Positions 8,947-16,933 of a stretch of 64,000 bases of DNA are shown one piece after another. Source of the DNA: Chryseolinea soli (lineage in GTDB: Bacteria; Bacteroidota; Bacteroidia; Cytophagales; Cyclobacteriaceae); contig NZ_CP032382.1 of assembly GCF_003589925.1 (NCBI RefSeq), forward strand, positions 3,224,001 through 3,288,000, in the 5' to 3' direction. Every line of letters begins with the position of its first letter. The stretch's first letter is position 1. Position numbers and translations under genes: made by a program. The notes below the pieces were generated by a model that was not told where the DNA came from, searched no databases, and worked only from the letters and a program-made list of their open reading frames with translations.

Positions 8947-8992
8947 AATAACGACGCAACAAGAATAGTCAAAAGTACTTCACTCAGCCCAT

Positions 8993-9034
8993 CGCATAGT
9001 CTCTCCGTTTTTGGGGAGCTATGCGTTTTTTTTT
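8993..9034 (+). terminator. Strong intrinsic terminator after the GH20-like gene
   Basis: CGCATAG pairs with CTATGCG and CTCTCC with GGGGAG (one G-T pair), separated by one bulged base, around a six-base loop. Nine T follow directly. It ends the GH20-like transcript before pnuC. Confidence 0.88.
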
Positions 9035-9078
9035 GTCCCGTTATTTTTTCTGGCGCTATAGAAAGCCCGATAAAACCG

Positions 9079-9086
9079 TACTTTTG
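9079..9086 (+). promoter_or_regulatory. Bacteroidota-type -7 box upstream of pnuC
   Basis: TACTTTTG matches TAnnTTTG fully and lies 24 bases before the pnuC ATG, just after the preceding terminator. A clear -33 element is not seen. Confidence 0.4.
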
Positions 9087-9109
9087 GCGGCATCAATTCA
9101 CTATGTTCC

Positions 9110-9739
9110 ATGGATCTTTTTGCCTGGTTTGATCTTTTTAAGCAACAACTCAAGGAAGCCGATGCTGCACAGTGGGCGGTGTTGATCTTGGGTGTCGCCG
9201 AGGTGTTGCTCGCAAAAGCAAATAAGATCTGGTTGTATCCCGCGGGTATCGCGGCCACGATCTTGTCTGTGTACGGCCTTTTCCAGGCACAACTCTACGC
9301 CGAATCTTTTCTAAATGTGTACTATCTCGTCATGAGCATCTATGGCTGGTGGTATTGGGTCGCCAAAAAGAATGAGCCTCCCGTGCGGATCACGCATGCG
9401 TCGGCCAAGGATTGGAAGATCACCGTCGCCATCGTTGCAGGGGCAGGGGTGTTGCTTTATTTTATCCTGAAGTTGTACACGCCCTCGAACGTGCCAGCCT
9501 GGGATGCTTGGGTAAGCGCCACGGCCTGGGCGGGAATGTGGTTGCTGGCCAAACGCAAAGTAGAGAACTGGATCCTGCTGAATATTTCCAATGCGTTTGC
9601 TATTCCGTTGTTGTTTTACAAGTCGCTGCCCTTATACGGAGTGCTGACCATCGTTCTCTTTGTTGTGGCCTGCTTTGGTTATTTTGATTGGAAGAGAATA
9701 GAAGGGCTGGCCGTTCGTACGGGTGATAAGAATGCCTGA
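9110..9739 (+). CDS. pnuC: PnuC-type nicotinamide riboside (vitamin precursor) transporter
   Basis: A 209-residue inner-membrane protein with about seven hydrophobic helices. The family signature NVYYLVMSIYGWWYW is at residues 69-83, and the C-terminal part (FYKSLPLYG ... FGYFDWKR) also fits. PnuC proteins import nicotinamide riboside by facilitated diffusion and depend on phosphorylation inside the cell. Related PnuT proteins import thiamine, so the substrate is not certain. No riboswitch-like leader is visible: only about 75 bases separate the start from the upstream terminator. The start at 9110 is in the proper frame; an ATG at 9103 is in another frame. Confidence 0.88.
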   Translation: MDLFAWFDLFKQQLKEADAAQWAVLILGVAEVLLAKANKIWLYPAGIAATILSVYGLFQAQLYAESFLNVYYLVMSIYGWWYWVAKKNEPPVRITHASAKDWKITVAIVAGAGVLLYFILKLYTPSNVPAWDAWVSATAWAGMWLLAKRKVENWILLNISNAFAIPLLFYKSLPLYGVLTIVLFVVACFGYFDWKRIEGLAVRTGDKNA

Positions 9740-9779
9740 GGCCTGTCAATGCACGAGCGCGTATGAATAAGGAAGGCTT

Positions 9780-10466
9780 TTAGCGTATGGGCTCCCCGTT
9801 CAGATCCGTCCCCAATACATCGCTCATATAATCAAAGAACGGCCGGATACTTTTATACGTTTTGTTTACCTCCAGTAAGAAATCGGGCGATAACGCTTCG
9901 CGATCCGTGAAGGATCGTTCGAACCAATATTGTTTAAAACGCAGTAGATCGATGGCCGGATCGTCGGCGGAGAAACCACGGGGTGTGGTTTTCACTTGTT
10001 CGCCCACCATCTCACCGAAGTGCGAAGTGATGGCTTTTGAGCGGAGCATTTTTCTCCAGTCGCCTGGATTAGCGGTGATATCAAGACGAATGCGTCTGAG
10101 GTCATCGGCATGGGGGTAGGAGAACCCACAGCCTACCCGTGTAACACCGGGGGCGATCCAGATGTAATACCCACCCCGGAGCTGGGGCTTGGATCGCCTC
10201 ATGTAACCGGCAAAGCGCGGGTTGTAGGGTGATTTGTCTTTCGCAAACCGGACGTCATTATAAATACGATAAAGGCTCTTTTTACCAGATGGTGTTTCCA
10301 GCCGGTCGTGTGTATTCATTTTAGCAATGAGTGCATCCATAAACTGCTCCACATTTCCTTTGGCCTTTTCATATTGCGCCTTGTGTGCATTGAACCAATC
10401 ACGGTCGTTGTTGGCGGAAAGTTTCTTTAAAAAATCGAAGGTTGTTTTTTCAACGAAGGCGTTCAT
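9780..10466 (-). CDS. DUF2461 family protein
   Basis: A 228-residue cytoplasmic protein of the DUF2461 family (also listed as TIGR02453). Typical segments are the start TFDFLKKLSANNDRDWFNAHK, the central YRIYNDVRFAKDKSPYNPRFAGY and the GGYYIWIAPG strand. The family is widespread but has no established function, so none is given here. Length is normal. It is monocistronic, converging with pnuC. Confidence 0.88.
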   Translation of the reverse strand: MNAFVEKTTFDFLKKLSANNDRDWFNAHKAQYEKAKGNVEQFMDALIAKMNTHDRLETPSGKKSLYRIYNDVRFAKDKSPYNPRFAGYMRRSKPQLRGGYYIWIAPGVTRVGCGFSYPHADDLRRIRLDITANPGDWRKMLRSKAITSHFGEMVGEQVKTTPRGFSADDPAIDLLRFKQYWFERSFTDREALSPDFLLEVNKTYKSIRPFFDYMSDVLGTDLNGEPIR

Positions 10467-10485
10467 GCTGTGTCGGTCTGTGGGC

Positions 10486-10493
10486 CAAAATTA
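10486..10493 (-). promoter_or_regulatory. Bacteroidota-type -7 box upstream of the DUF2461 gene
   Basis: The minus strand reads TAATTTTG, matching TAnnTTTG, 20 bases before the start codon. No clear -33 element is found. Confidence 0.35.
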
Positions 10494-10521
10494 GTGCAAA
10501 CCTTGTACAACGAACGCTTTT

Positions 10522-11982
10522 TTAGTACTGCTTTGAAAATTTATTATCAAACTTCGGCACATCATTCCGCTTCAACGGTATCTGCATGCCTCCGGTAGCT
10601 TCGAGCCAGTCGAACAATTGTGTTGATAATTGTTTTGAAATCTCGCGATACTCGGGGTCGGCAATGAGGTTGTTCATCTCATTCGGGTCCTTTTTCAAAT
10701 CGTACAACTCATTTTGCGTCCACAATCCATAATAGTGGATGTATTTGTATTGTTCGGTCCGGATGGAAAACATTGTAGGCGTTTGTGGAAAGGCATATTC
10801 CCAATAGTATTCATAGAAAATTTTGTCCTTGTGTTGCGTAGCCGTCCCTTTCAGCACATCGAGGAAGGATTTGCCCTGCATAACCTTGGGGATGGGAACG
10901 CCTGCCAGTTCCAACAACGTGGGAGCGATGTCGACATTCTGAACCATGGCGTCGGTGGACGAGCCTGCCGCAACGAAGGCAGGATATTTGATCAGCAGGG
11001 GCACACGCATCGATTCCTCGTAGGCATGCCGTTTGTCGATGAGGCCGTGTTCGCCAAAGGAGAATCCATTGTCGCCCATGTAGATCACCATCGTGTTTTC
11101 TTCCAGGCCGTTCGCCTTCAGGTAGTCCATCACCTTGCCCACGCTTTCGTCGACGCTGAGCAACGTTTCGAAATATTTTCTGTAGAACGTGTCAAAATCG
11201 ATTTGACCATGGTACATATAGTCCACCCCATGCCAACTGTGCCGTTGCTCCTTTACCCATTCGGGAAGATTGTGTTTTTTATATTCATCCGTCGCCGTGA
11301 GCGCGTAGGAGGGTGGCAGGGGAACGGGCTTGTTTTTATAACGGTCGTTGTGCCGCTTGGCGGGCTGGAAGGGAGCATGTACGCCTTTGTGCGATAAGTA
11401 AACAAAAAAGGGTTTGTCCTTGCTTCGCTTGTTCAACCAGTCGATGGCGTGATCGGTGAGCAGGTCGGCCACATAGGTGGAGTCTTTGAATTGGATCCGC
11501 TGTCCGTCGATGTTCAGGCTGGGATTGTAGTATTCGCCCTGGCCCTTCAACCCTTCCCAATGATGAAAGCCTTTGCGGGGGTGATCGTCGTCGTTGCCCA
11601 TGTGCCATTTGCCAAAGAAGGCCGTTTGATAATTTGCTTTTTGAAGCAATTGCGGGAAGTATTCAATGTCGCTGGGTTCGGGTGCTGTATTGTCGACCAC
11701 CGTATGTTTGTGGGCATACTGCCCGGTCAGTATAGAGGCGCGGCTCGGCGAGCAGAGCGCGGTCGATACGAATGCATTTTTTAGATGCTTACCCTCCCGG
11801 GCCAGCCGGTCGAGGTTGGGCGTTTCGGCCCAGTCGTTTTTTTTCATGAAGCCCATGGCATCGTAACGATGATCGTCGGCCAGAATGAAGATGATGTTCT
11901 TCTGCTTGGCCTGCGCAGACTTTTGGGCGCACACCGTCGTGGTCAGGAAGGGCAACAACAGGAGGAGGAGGCTTTTGTTCAT
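10522..11982 (-). CDS. Exported type I sulfatase
   Basis: A 486-residue arylsulfatase-family enzyme with an N-terminal signal peptide (likely cleaved near residue 20). The maturation motif C-x-P-S-R is present as CSPSR at residues 77-81, so C77 would be converted to formylglycine. The metal-binding DD pair is at D36-D37 (ILADDH), and GDNGFSFGEHG supplies further active-site residues. The length and the C-terminal YKYIHYYGLW...ELYDLKKDPNE segment match enzymes that remove sulfate from glycans. The substrate is not readable. A formylglycine-generating enzyme is not in this window and must be encoded elsewhere. Confidence 0.92.
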   Translation of the reverse strand: MNKSLLLLLLPFLTTTVCAQKSAQAKQKNIIFILADDHRYDAMGFMKKNDWAETPNLDRLAREGKHLKNAFVSTALCSPSRASILTGQYAHKHTVVDNTAPEPSDIEYFPQLLQKANYQTAFFGKWHMGNDDDHPRKGFHHWEGLKGQGEYYNPSLNIDGQRIQFKDSTYVADLLTDHAIDWLNKRSKDKPFFVYLSHKGVHAPFQPAKRHNDRYKNKPVPLPPSYALTATDEYKKHNLPEWVKEQRHSWHGVDYMYHGQIDFDTFYRKYFETLLSVDESVGKVMDYLKANGLEENTMVIYMGDNGFSFGEHGLIDKRHAYEESMRVPLLIKYPAFVAAGSSTDAMVQNVDIAPTLLELAGVPIPKVMQGKSFLDVLKGTATQHKDKIFYEYYWEYAFPQTPTMFSIRTEQYKYIHYYGLWTQNELYDLKKDPNEMNNLIADPEYREISKQLSTQLFDWLEATGGMQIPLKRNDVPKFDNKFSKQY

Positions 11983-12125
11983 GCGCTTTTCGGGTTAGGT
12001 CGGGCCTTGGCTTTCAGGTCGCGTCAGGCCGGTAAGGCAATATAGCCTTCCGCGGGAAAATGCATGTAAGAATTTTGGATATTCTCTGATCAACCAGCCG
12101 GTTTAGGGTATGATCGCAGCGTCAT

Positions 12126-13034
12126 TTATTTGCGCACGAGGTTCCCATCCTCTACCAAAAGTTCAGCTTCCAGGGCAAAGTGATCGGAAAGGTCGGCATG
12201 TTTCGGGCACCACTGTTGGCGGATGGTTTTGATCTCCCGCCGCAGGAAGGTGACGGCGCCTTGTTCGTTGTTGCGCAGCAGCACATAGTCAATCAGGTGT
12301 GGCGGTTCACCTTCGTTGTTCTTTAAATCATTTTCCAACGGATCAAACGAATAGAAGTTGCTACCCGACAATTCCCCATCGGAGGCTTTCAGGATTTGCA
12401 GCATCTGGCCATAACCATCCTCGTTCTTCTTGTTGATGTTGAAGTCCCCGCAAATGATCTGGGGAACATAGGGGCGGCCATATTCTTTGAGCAGCTTATG
12501 ATAGAACTCCACGCACTGGCTATGCCGGATCCAATCGCGGCCAGAGCTTTGAAGATGCGTGCCCACGATTTGAATGGGTTGGTGGTCAACGGTGATCTCG
12601 GCAAGTAACCCGCCCTTTCGCGAAAAGGCATCGATGCCCGACCGGTTCTTGAAAATGATGGCATGCGAACCGGTGATGGGATACTTACTAAAGATCCACA
12701 GCCCGCTATTGGTTCTGCAGGAGAGCAGTTTCCGGTTGGCCGGCCCCGCCTGGTAGGGATAAACGGCGTCGAGGTAGCGATGGATCTGATGACGTGCTTG
12801 TTGGTGAAACGCTTCCTGGAACACAATAATATCGTAGTCACTTTGGGCGAGGATCTTTCCGATCGCTGCCGCGCGGGCTTCGCGCCCCTTCACCTTCACG
12901 ATGCCGGGAAGCATATAGATGTTCCACGAAAGGATCTTGATTTTTCTGGAGGTCGATGGAGCGGTATCCGCAGACTGGCAAAAGGCGCTGGCGGAAGTAA
13001 GGAGAAAGATGACAAATACAAGTTCAGGTTTCAT
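12126..13034 (-). CDS. Exported sphingomyelinase-like endonuclease/exonuclease/phosphatase
   Basis: A 302-residue protein with a signal peptide (ending near AFCQ, residue 20) and the DNase I-like phosphoesterase fold. Motifs in order are LSWNIYMLP, the metal-binding VFQEAF, SGLWIFSKYPI, GTHLQS, CGDFNI and the terminal SDHFALEAEL with the catalytic histidine. The set and order fit the bacterial neutral sphingomyelinase (phospholipase C-type) branch, which would hydrolyse sphingolipids. Sphingolipids are found in many Bacteroidota membranes, but the true substrate is inferred. It starts about 140 bases upstream of the sulfatase on the same strand, so an operon is possible. Confidence 0.85.
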   Translation of the reverse strand: MKPELVFVIFLLTSASAFCQSADTAPSTSRKIKILSWNIYMLPGIVKVKGREARAAAIGKILAQSDYDIIVFQEAFHQQARHQIHRYLDAVYPYQAGPANRKLLSCRTNSGLWIFSKYPITGSHAIIFKNRSGIDAFSRKGGLLAEITVDHQPIQIVGTHLQSSGRDWIRHSQCVEFYHKLLKEYGRPYVPQIICGDFNINKKNEDGYGQMLQILKASDGELSGSNFYSFDPLENDLKNNEGEPPHLIDYVLLRNNEQGAVTFLRREIKTIRQQWCPKHADLSDHFALEAELLVEDGNLVRK

Positions 13035-13251
13035 CCTCTAATGGTTGAGCAAAGATGCGCCGAAGATGTTGCTCGGAAGTAAAACCAGCATTATCAATGA
13101 ATCATCGTATGGCTGGAAATATTATCGCAATCTTACTTTGTCTATTCTTTAGTGACTTAAATAGTTCATAAGGTGGAAAAACGGTTGACCTGGTTGTCCT
13201 TTCTACTGGCGACAGTTTCCGTTGTGTGAGTTGCTCCAGTCAAAAATATCG

Positions 13252-13282
13252 AAAAAAGCAAGGCCCCGCTCTTGACGGGGCC
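13252..13282 (-). terminator. Intrinsic terminator after the LTxxQ-repeat gene
   Basis: A perfect seven-base-pair stem (GGCCCCG with CGGGGCC) with a seven-base loop is followed on the minus strand by TTGCTTTTTT. It lies about 30 bases beyond the stop codon. Confidence 0.85.
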
Positions 13283-13311
13283 TGCGATTTAATTGATCCT
13301 TATTCTTGTTC

Positions 13312-13953
13312 TTAACCTTTCTGCGTGTGTCCATGCTCATGCCCATGTCTCTTCCGCAAATCGGCCCTCATCGCGGTCCACTTCTGAAATTGCTCAGGCG
13401 TGAGGATGCCCTTGATGGCGGCTTCATGATCGGTTTTCAACTTCTCAAAGGCGGCTTTGTCCTTCGTGTCGCTCTTGCGCAGGGCGCTGAATTTTTCCAT
13501 GAACTGTTGATTGACCGTTTTCATTTTTTGCGATTGGTCGTCGGACAAGTTCAGTGTAGACTTCAGCTTGGCTTCGCGTTGTTCGGAGATCTTTTGAAAA
13601 TGTTCCTTCTGCTTTTCGCCGCGGGCGGTCTTCAGCTGGTCCCATTTTGTTTTTTGCTCGGGTGTGAGCAAGGCTGCGATCTCGTTCTCTTCGTCGGTGC
13701 GCATCGTTCTGAAGGCGGTCCCTTTTGCTTCCCGCGTTTGGGAAGTATCGCCCTTAAGCGCCTCGCGCTTGTTGACGTACTTTTGGTCGATGCTTTTAAT
13801 AGAAGCATACTGCGCGTCGGTCAGCGCCAGATCGGTTTTCATTTTTTCGAACCGGTCGGTATGTCCTTTGTGTGAATTTTTGGCGTGTTGTGCAAAAATG
13901 ATCGTACTCGTCATCATCACAATTGCCAGCATTAGGCTCTTTTTCATAATCAT
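13312..13953 (-). CDS. Periplasmic LTxxQ/Spy-like protein with internal duplication and His-rich tail
   Basis: A 213-residue exported protein with a signal peptide (cleavage near FAQ, residue 21). The mature part is almost entirely helical and contains two copies of a Spy/CpxP-like unit. Each starts with an LxLTDxQ or LNLSDDQ motif and ends in LTPEQ (LLTPEQKTKWDQL, ILTPEQFQKWTAM). The tail KRHGHEHGHTQKG is rich in histidine and could bind metal. Spy-like proteins are periplasmic chaperones or metal-stress sensors, and that role is inferred here. The ATG at 13947 is an equally good start. The gene is a single unit with a clear terminator. Confidence 0.75.
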   Translation of the reverse strand: MIMKKSLMLAIVMMTSTIIFAQHAKNSHKGHTDRFEKMKTDLALTDAQYASIKSIDQKYVNKREALKGDTSQTREAKGTAFRTMRTDEENEIAALLTPEQKTKWDQLKTARGEKQKEHFQKISEQREAKLKSTLNLSDDQSQKMKTVNQQFMEKFSALRKSDTKDKAAFEKLKTDHEAAIKGILTPEQFQKWTAMRADLRKRHGHEHGHTQKG

Positions 13954-14334
13954 TTGTTGTTTTGTTTATACCCTCTTTGACTCAACAAACGCACCAGGGA
14001 TTAATAAGGCTACACGGTATTAGACGCACGCCATCATTCCATCTATAAATAGGTCAAAAAATACGACCACCGTTTTCTTCTTCAATAACGCCAAACAGCC
14101 ATCCTGAACCAGCAAAAAAGCCGCTTCTAACAAAATGGACTCTCAATAGGTCTCTTTTTTGATTTTTGAAACTCACCGAAGCTTGAAATTAACACGACCA
14201 CCAAGAAAGACGGGCAAACGTCGCCATGGATGCAAACTTCCGTGCAGTCGGCGGGTAGGGATCGGCTGCCCTTGAAAAACTCTAAATAGTTTGCAATTTG
14301 CAACGGTCCCGTGCGCTGAAACTATCGGCTACTT
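13954..14334. other. Divergent intergenic region
   Basis: About 380 bases between two divergent genes. I found no full TAnnTTTG box on either strand, no convincing inverted repeat and no small ORF with family resemblance. Confidence 0.4.
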
Positions 14335-15456
14335 ATGGTCTGGTCGTACCTATTTGGAATCACTATCGCTCATGGCATCTTTTTGCTGGTGCTGATGGTT
14401 TTGAAACGTCCAAAGAAAACGCTGGCCCTCTGGCTGATCGCCGGTGTCATCCTGGCTGCCGTCATCACCAATGCCGATTTTTTTCTGATTACATCGGGCT
14501 TATATAGAACCGTTCCAAAATTTTTTGGGATGTCATTTGGTATGCTGCTCCTGCTGGGGCCGCTGTATTTTTTATACACGAAAGCCACCACCGATCCTGA
14601 ATTTACCTGGCGATGGATTTACGCACTTCACTTTATTCCATACGTTCTTCACCTGGTTCTGAACATCCCGCTGTACGTCATGGACACGCCGGCCAAGATC
14701 GCGTTTGTGGAAACCTTGCTGAGCGGGCACCTGGCGTTCCGGCCCGCAGAGGTGCTCGTCAATGCTGTGCAGATTGTGATCGCCACGATCTATTTCAGTG
14801 TCGCCATCGTCCAGATCAGCAAGGCGAAAGTCCGGTTAGAGGCTGTTCCGTATGTGGTGCCGGTTGGCGAACGGATCCGGTGGCTGAATACCCTGCTGGT
14901 TTGCTTTATGGCCTATGTGGCATGCATCATCATCTTGCTGGCTTACCTGGTCGTGAAAGGAAGATTTATACCCGAAGCCAACTACCTCTACACGTTGGCC
15001 TGCTCGGCCATTCTTTACATGCTGGGCTTCCGGCTGATCCTGAACCCGGAATTGGTGAACCCCGATTTTCTAAAGAAGTATCAAAACGCCAAACAATTTT
15101 CCGACGAAGACCAGGCACGCCACCTCGCGAAACTTCACGACCTGATCGACAACGAAAAACTATTTCTCGATCCGGCGCTGAAACTGAACGACCTGGCCGC
15201 CAAGATCGGTATCCCGCCACACCAGCTTTCCAAACTCGTCAATGAACGCTGCGGCAAATCGTTCGTGGAGTTTATCAATGAAAAACGCGTACAGGAATTT
15301 ATTACCCGGATGGACGACGATCAATACAAGAATTTGTCTCTTCTCGGCATTGCCCTGGACGTAGGCTTCAACAGTAAATCGTCTTTCAACCTGATCTTTA
15401 AAAAGGTCACGGGATACACGCCCTCTGAATTCAGGGAAAATAAACACCAGCCATAG
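14335..15456 (+). CDS. Membrane-embedded AraC-family regulator
   Basis: A 373-residue protein with seven or so hydrophobic helices in its first 240 residues and an AraC-type DNA-binding domain at about residues 265-370 (LNDLAAKIGIPPHQLSKLVNE; LGIALDVGFNSKSSFNLIF; KKVTGYTPSEFR). In this Bacteroidota architecture the sensor is buried in the membrane and the output domain reaches the DNA from the cytoplasmic side. The ligand or signal is not known. The next gene downstream (136 bases) encodes a GyrI-like binding protein and is a candidate target. Confidence 0.88.
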   Translation: MVWSYLFGITIAHGIFLLVLMVLKRPKKTLALWLIAGVILAAVITNADFFLITSGLYRTVPKFFGMSFGMLLLLGPLYFLYTKATTDPEFTWRWIYALHFIPYVLHLVLNIPLYVMDTPAKIAFVETLLSGHLAFRPAEVLVNAVQIVIATIYFSVAIVQISKAKVRLEAVPYVVPVGERIRWLNTLLVCFMAYVACIIILLAYLVVKGRFIPEANYLYTLACSAILYMLGFRLILNPELVNPDFLKKYQNAKQFSDEDQARHLAKLHDLIDNEKLFLDPALKLNDLAAKIGIPPHQLSKLVNERCGKSFVEFINEKRVQEFITRMDDDQYKNLSLLGIALDVGFNSKSSFNLIFKKVTGYTPSEFRENKHQP

Positions 15457-15591
15457 ATCGCCCGTTCGGGCATGATGCCAGCTCGTAAAAATTTACATGC
15501 TAAGGCGTCCTATCTTATGAGATAGGTCGATTCCAGGTGATTTCGCAGATTTCTTTGCGCAAATATTTCAATTACAAACCCCATGATCACG

Positions 15592-16047
15592 ATGAGCAAC
15601 ATTACCGTGCAGCAAATTTCTATTGTCCAACCCATAAAAGCCGTGGGAAAAAACTTTACGGGCGATTACCGCCAATCCTTTGCGTACATAAAAGAAGTGC
15701 AAACCCTCTTAGACGCCCTCTCGGTGAAATGGATACCGAACAAAGTACTGGGCATCTACTATGACCATCCCGCAGAAAAAAAGGCTGAAGACCTCCAAAG
15801 TTTCCAGGGTGTTTTTACAGAAAACGAACAAGTCATCCCTACCGGGGCCTTATCCACTATAGAACTGGCGGGTTCATTTTTATATACCATAGTTTCGGGC
15901 GACCCAACCCAGACCATCGGCGAGGGCTATGCGGCGTTGTTTGAGTATGTCGGGAGACATGCCATAAAGCTTAAATCGAACGCGGGCATTCAAATCGTCA
16001 CGCTCGAGAACGGCATGGCTCAAACGGAGATCTATTTGGAGCTTTAA
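15592..16047 (+). CDS. GyrI-like effector-binding domain protein
   Basis: A 151-residue stand-alone GyrI-like/effector-binding domain, the ligand-pocket fold also fused to MerR and AraC regulators. Visible features are the strand ISIVQPIKAVGKNF, the central helix region FAYIKEVQTLLDAL and LGIYYDHP, and the C-terminal QTEIYLEL strand. The fold consists of two repeated SHS2 modules. There is no DNA-binding segment and no signal peptide, so it may sequester or modify a small amphiphile. The start at 15592 (MSNITV) fits better than the ATG at 15583. Confidence 0.7.
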   Translation: MSNITVQQISIVQPIKAVGKNFTGDYRQSFAYIKEVQTLLDALSVKWIPNKVLGIYYDHPAEKKAEDLQSFQGVFTENEQVIPTGALSTIELAGSFLYTIVSGDPTQTIGEGYAALFEYVGRHAIKLKSNAGIQIVTLENGMAQTEIYLEL

Positions 16048-16120
16048 ACGACATTTATCGGGGCGCTCGTGCCGGGTCAGGGAAGCAATCGCCCAACCTA
16101 ACCCGGCCGTTGCGACCCGG

Positions 16121-16933
16121 TCATTTGGCGCTGGCCAGTGGGGCAGCGGTAAAGAAGTTGAGGATCGTATAGTTTCGTTCACGCAAGACCAGCCACAATC
16201 CCAACAGCACGCCATAACTTCCCCCGCGTTCCACCCATTCCCAGAGTTCATAGGACGGGTAAAATAGTTCGCTGGCCATCTTCCAAACGAAAACCAATAA
16301 CACCACTTGCCGGAAGGGTTTCACCAGCAAGAGCGCAGCGCCCCCTACTTCGACCAACCCAACCCGGTGCGCTACCTGAAGCGGGTCGCTAAAGCCCAAC
16401 GCTTCGTATTGTTTTAATAAACCGGCTTTTCCGATCAGGTTCAACCAACCGTGTCCGGCCAGTAGAGCAAAAGCAATGAGCTGCAGGCCGATGGTGATGG
16501 TTCGCCAGTGTTGCTCGTCGTCGATTTCGCGGGGCTCAAGCTTTTGGAGCCAGCCTCTCGGCGTAAACGCACCGGCATGGCTGACGAAAAGTAGGATGAG
16601 GGGAGCGCCGTAGTTGCCGGCGCGCTCAAAAAACTCACCAAAGGATTCTCCCGACAGCGGACGCAACAGGGCCGTGAACAATCCCCAGACCACCAGCCAC
16701 CCTGCGGCTATACGCAGAGGATACGTCAACAGGATGATCCCGAAAGTAATGTCCATGACACCCACGACAGGCATGAGTTGGTAGGCTGTATCCGGACCGA
16801 TCCCAAACACACCAAAGTAATTGCACCATACCGCCTTCGTGATAATGCCGAATGCACCATGACCGATAAAGCACATGGCGCAGGCAATGCGGAAAATATA
16901 GTGCAAGGAATGCGACGTTGTTTTCATGATCAT
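16121..16933 (-). CDS. Multi-pass membrane protein, possibly DoxX-related
   Basis: A 270-residue inner-membrane protein with about seven or eight hydrophobic segments. The opening FRIACAMCFIGHGAFGI and the later VGVMDITFGIILL resemble the DoxX fold, and a second similar block follows (LALL-type AGHGWLNLIGK ... GLVEVGGAALLLV), suggesting two fused DoxX-like halves. This is a weak resemblance, not a firm family call. Its start overlaps the stop of the upstream haloperoxidase-like gene by four bases (ATGA), so they are translationally coupled and probably work together. Function is unknown. Confidence 0.7.
   Translation of the reverse strand: MIMKTTSHSLHYIFRIACAMCFIGHGAFGIITKAVWCNYFGVFGIGPDTAYQLMPVVGVMDITFGIILLTYPLRIAAGWLVVWGLFTALLRPLSGESFGEFFERAGNYGAPLILLFVSHAGAFTPRGWLQKLEPREIDDEQHWRTITIGLQLIAFALLAGHGWLNLIGKAGLLKQYEALGFSDPLQVAHRVGLVEVGGAALLLVKPFRQVVLLVFVWKMASELFYPSYELWEWVERGGSYGVLLGLWLVLRERNYTILNFFTAAPLASAK

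Noticed and set aside
9035..9109. A thiamine or other riboswitch ahead of pnuC
   Set aside because: Only 75 bases separate the upstream terminator from the start codon, with no matching conserved helices.
10714..11397. A 227-codon open frame on the plus strand
   Set aside because: It is antisense to the sulfatase gene, which carries complete catalytic motifs.
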